Positions 41,896-42,401 of a stretch of DNA of 42,401 bases are shown here, piece after piece. Each line of letters opens with the position of its first letter. Within the stretch, counting starts at the first letter, position 1. The notes under the pieces are model-generated. The model was not told the origin of the DNA. It saw only the letters and a program-made list of their open reading frames with translations, and made no database searches. Made by a program: the position numbers and the translations under genes. This DNA comes from an uncultured Labrenzia sp. (GTDB taxonomy: Bacteria; Pseudomonadota; Alphaproteobacteria; Rhizobiales; Stappiaceae), in assembly GCA_937911395.1 (NCBI GenBank), contig CALDSI010000242.1:1-42401 (forward strand), given 5' to 3'.

Positions 41896-42401
41896 ATGAC
41901 AATGTGGGTGCCCAACATCGAGGCGGCTTCCGGGCCGATTTATCTTGCGATTGCAGATGCGCTGGAGGCGGACATTCTGGCCGGGAGCCTGGCTCAGGGC
42001 GACCGGCTTCCACCGCAGCGTGAACTTGCCTATCAGCTCGGCATAACGCTCGGCACGGTAACCAGGGCCTATGCGGAGGCGGAGCGCCGGCGTCTGGTCA
42101 AAGGCGAAACCGGCCGCGGAACGTATGTTGCGCCGGAAAGCCAGAAGGTTTCTCCCCTGATCCCAAAGGAAGGGGAACCGGAGACGTGTGATCTGGCACG
42201 AAATTTTGCCTATCCGTTTCTCAATCCCAGCCTTTCAGATGGGCTGGTTCGCATGGCCAAAACGGCGGGAATTGAGAGCCTCAACGGATTTGTGCCCTCC
42301 GAAGGATTGAAGGCCCACAGGGAAACAGGCGTACTCGTGTTCAAGGACTATGGACTGGACGCGGATCCGGACCGGGTCGCGGTGACTTGCGGCGCACAGC
42401 A
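41896..42401 (+). CDS. MocR-type regulator (GntR HTH plus aminotransferase domain), cut by the window edge
   Basis: 168 codons are seen from ATG 41896 (a second ATG at 41902) with no stop. Residues about 13-80 are a GntR winged helix: PIYLAIADALEADILAGSLAQGDRLPPQRELAYQLGITLGTVTRAYAEAERRRLVKGETGRGTYV. From about 100 on the start of a type I PLP aminotransferase domain is visible (NFAYPFLNPSLSDGLVRMAKT, YGLDADPDRVAVTCGAQ). Such proteins are PLP-using transcription factors, often next to the transporter or enzyme gene they control; here the LysE exporter is divergent. The effector is unknown. Confidence 0.88.
   Translation, partial: MTMWVPNIEAASGPIYLAIADALEADILAGSLAQGDRLPPQRELAYQLGITLGTVTRAYAEAERRRLVKGETGRGTYVAPESQKVSPLIPKEGEPETCDLARNFAYPFLNPSLSDGLVRMAKTAGIESLNGFVPSEGLKAHRETGVLVFKDYGLDADPDRVAVTCGAQ

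Noticed and set aside
1-42401. Recurrent GATACA hexamers as a shared regulon motif
   Set aside because: A six-base word occurs by chance often enough in 42 kb on two strands; only the paired and palindromic copies are reported.

Overview
The window is chromosomal DNA from an alphaproteobacterium, most likely a marine Rhizobiales/Stappiaceae-type organism (Roseibium/Labrenzia-like). This is inferred from the trpF-trpB-trpA-accD-folC order, an AccD of Rhizobiales type, an ornithine-lipid acyltransferase, an intracellular PHA depolymerase, DUF1127 and DUF2852 proteins, and GC-rich coding DNA. No database search was possible. I saw no rRNA, tRNA, CRISPR array, insertion sequence or prophage.

Layout. 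1-6.6 kb: minus-strand block with an exported protein cut by the window edge, folC, accD, trpA, trpB and trpF. Two small genes (a DUF1127 protein and an unknown 73-residue protein) sit between trpB and trpA, and trpA has its own promoter-like sequence. 6.7-9.0 kb: a DUF2798 membrane protein, a low-GC VapBC45-like toxin-antitoxin pair, and moeB. 9.0-16.1 kb: hrcA, divergent from rph-rdgB-hemW, then a PHA depolymerase fused to a helix-hairpin-helix domain, a DUF2852 protein and a YgjP-type metallopeptidase. 16.2-24.2 kb (minus): PBP1A, OlsB-type acyltransferase, a membrane hybrid histidine kinase and an IlvD/EDD-family sugar-acid dehydratase. 24.2-26.4 kb: a P1B-ATPase-like protein that has lost most catalytic motifs, next to a 240-bp island of about 19% GC.

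26.4-34.8 kb (minus): a membrane/ferredoxin/adenylate-cyclase fusion, an ArgE-type deacylase and a complete dipeptide-type ABC transporter (binding protein, two permeases, fused double ATPase). A strong hairpin lies between the binding-protein gene and the permeases. 35-39 kb: an ArsC/Spx-like protein, an M15 lipoprotein, then a plus-strand class III aminotransferase, a DUF849 (BKACE) enzyme and PurU, with a LysR regulator convergent at the end. The aminotransferase-BKACE pair looks like a route for beta-amino acids: transamination to a beta-keto acid, then cleavage with acetyl-CoA. 40-42.4 kb: a second DUF1127 protein, an amino-acid-type binding protein with a premature stop, and a LysE exporter divergent from a MocR-type regulator that runs off the window.

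The points most worth checking are the degenerate P-type ATPase with its AT-rich island; a trpB that seems to carry one extra base and so reads through its terminator and antisense across the neighbouring gene; the 2Fe-2S/adenylate cyclase fusion; the depolymerase-HhH fusion; the aminotransferase-BKACE cluster with two palindromes in front; and the binding-protein gene whose conserved C-terminus continues in frame after a TAA.
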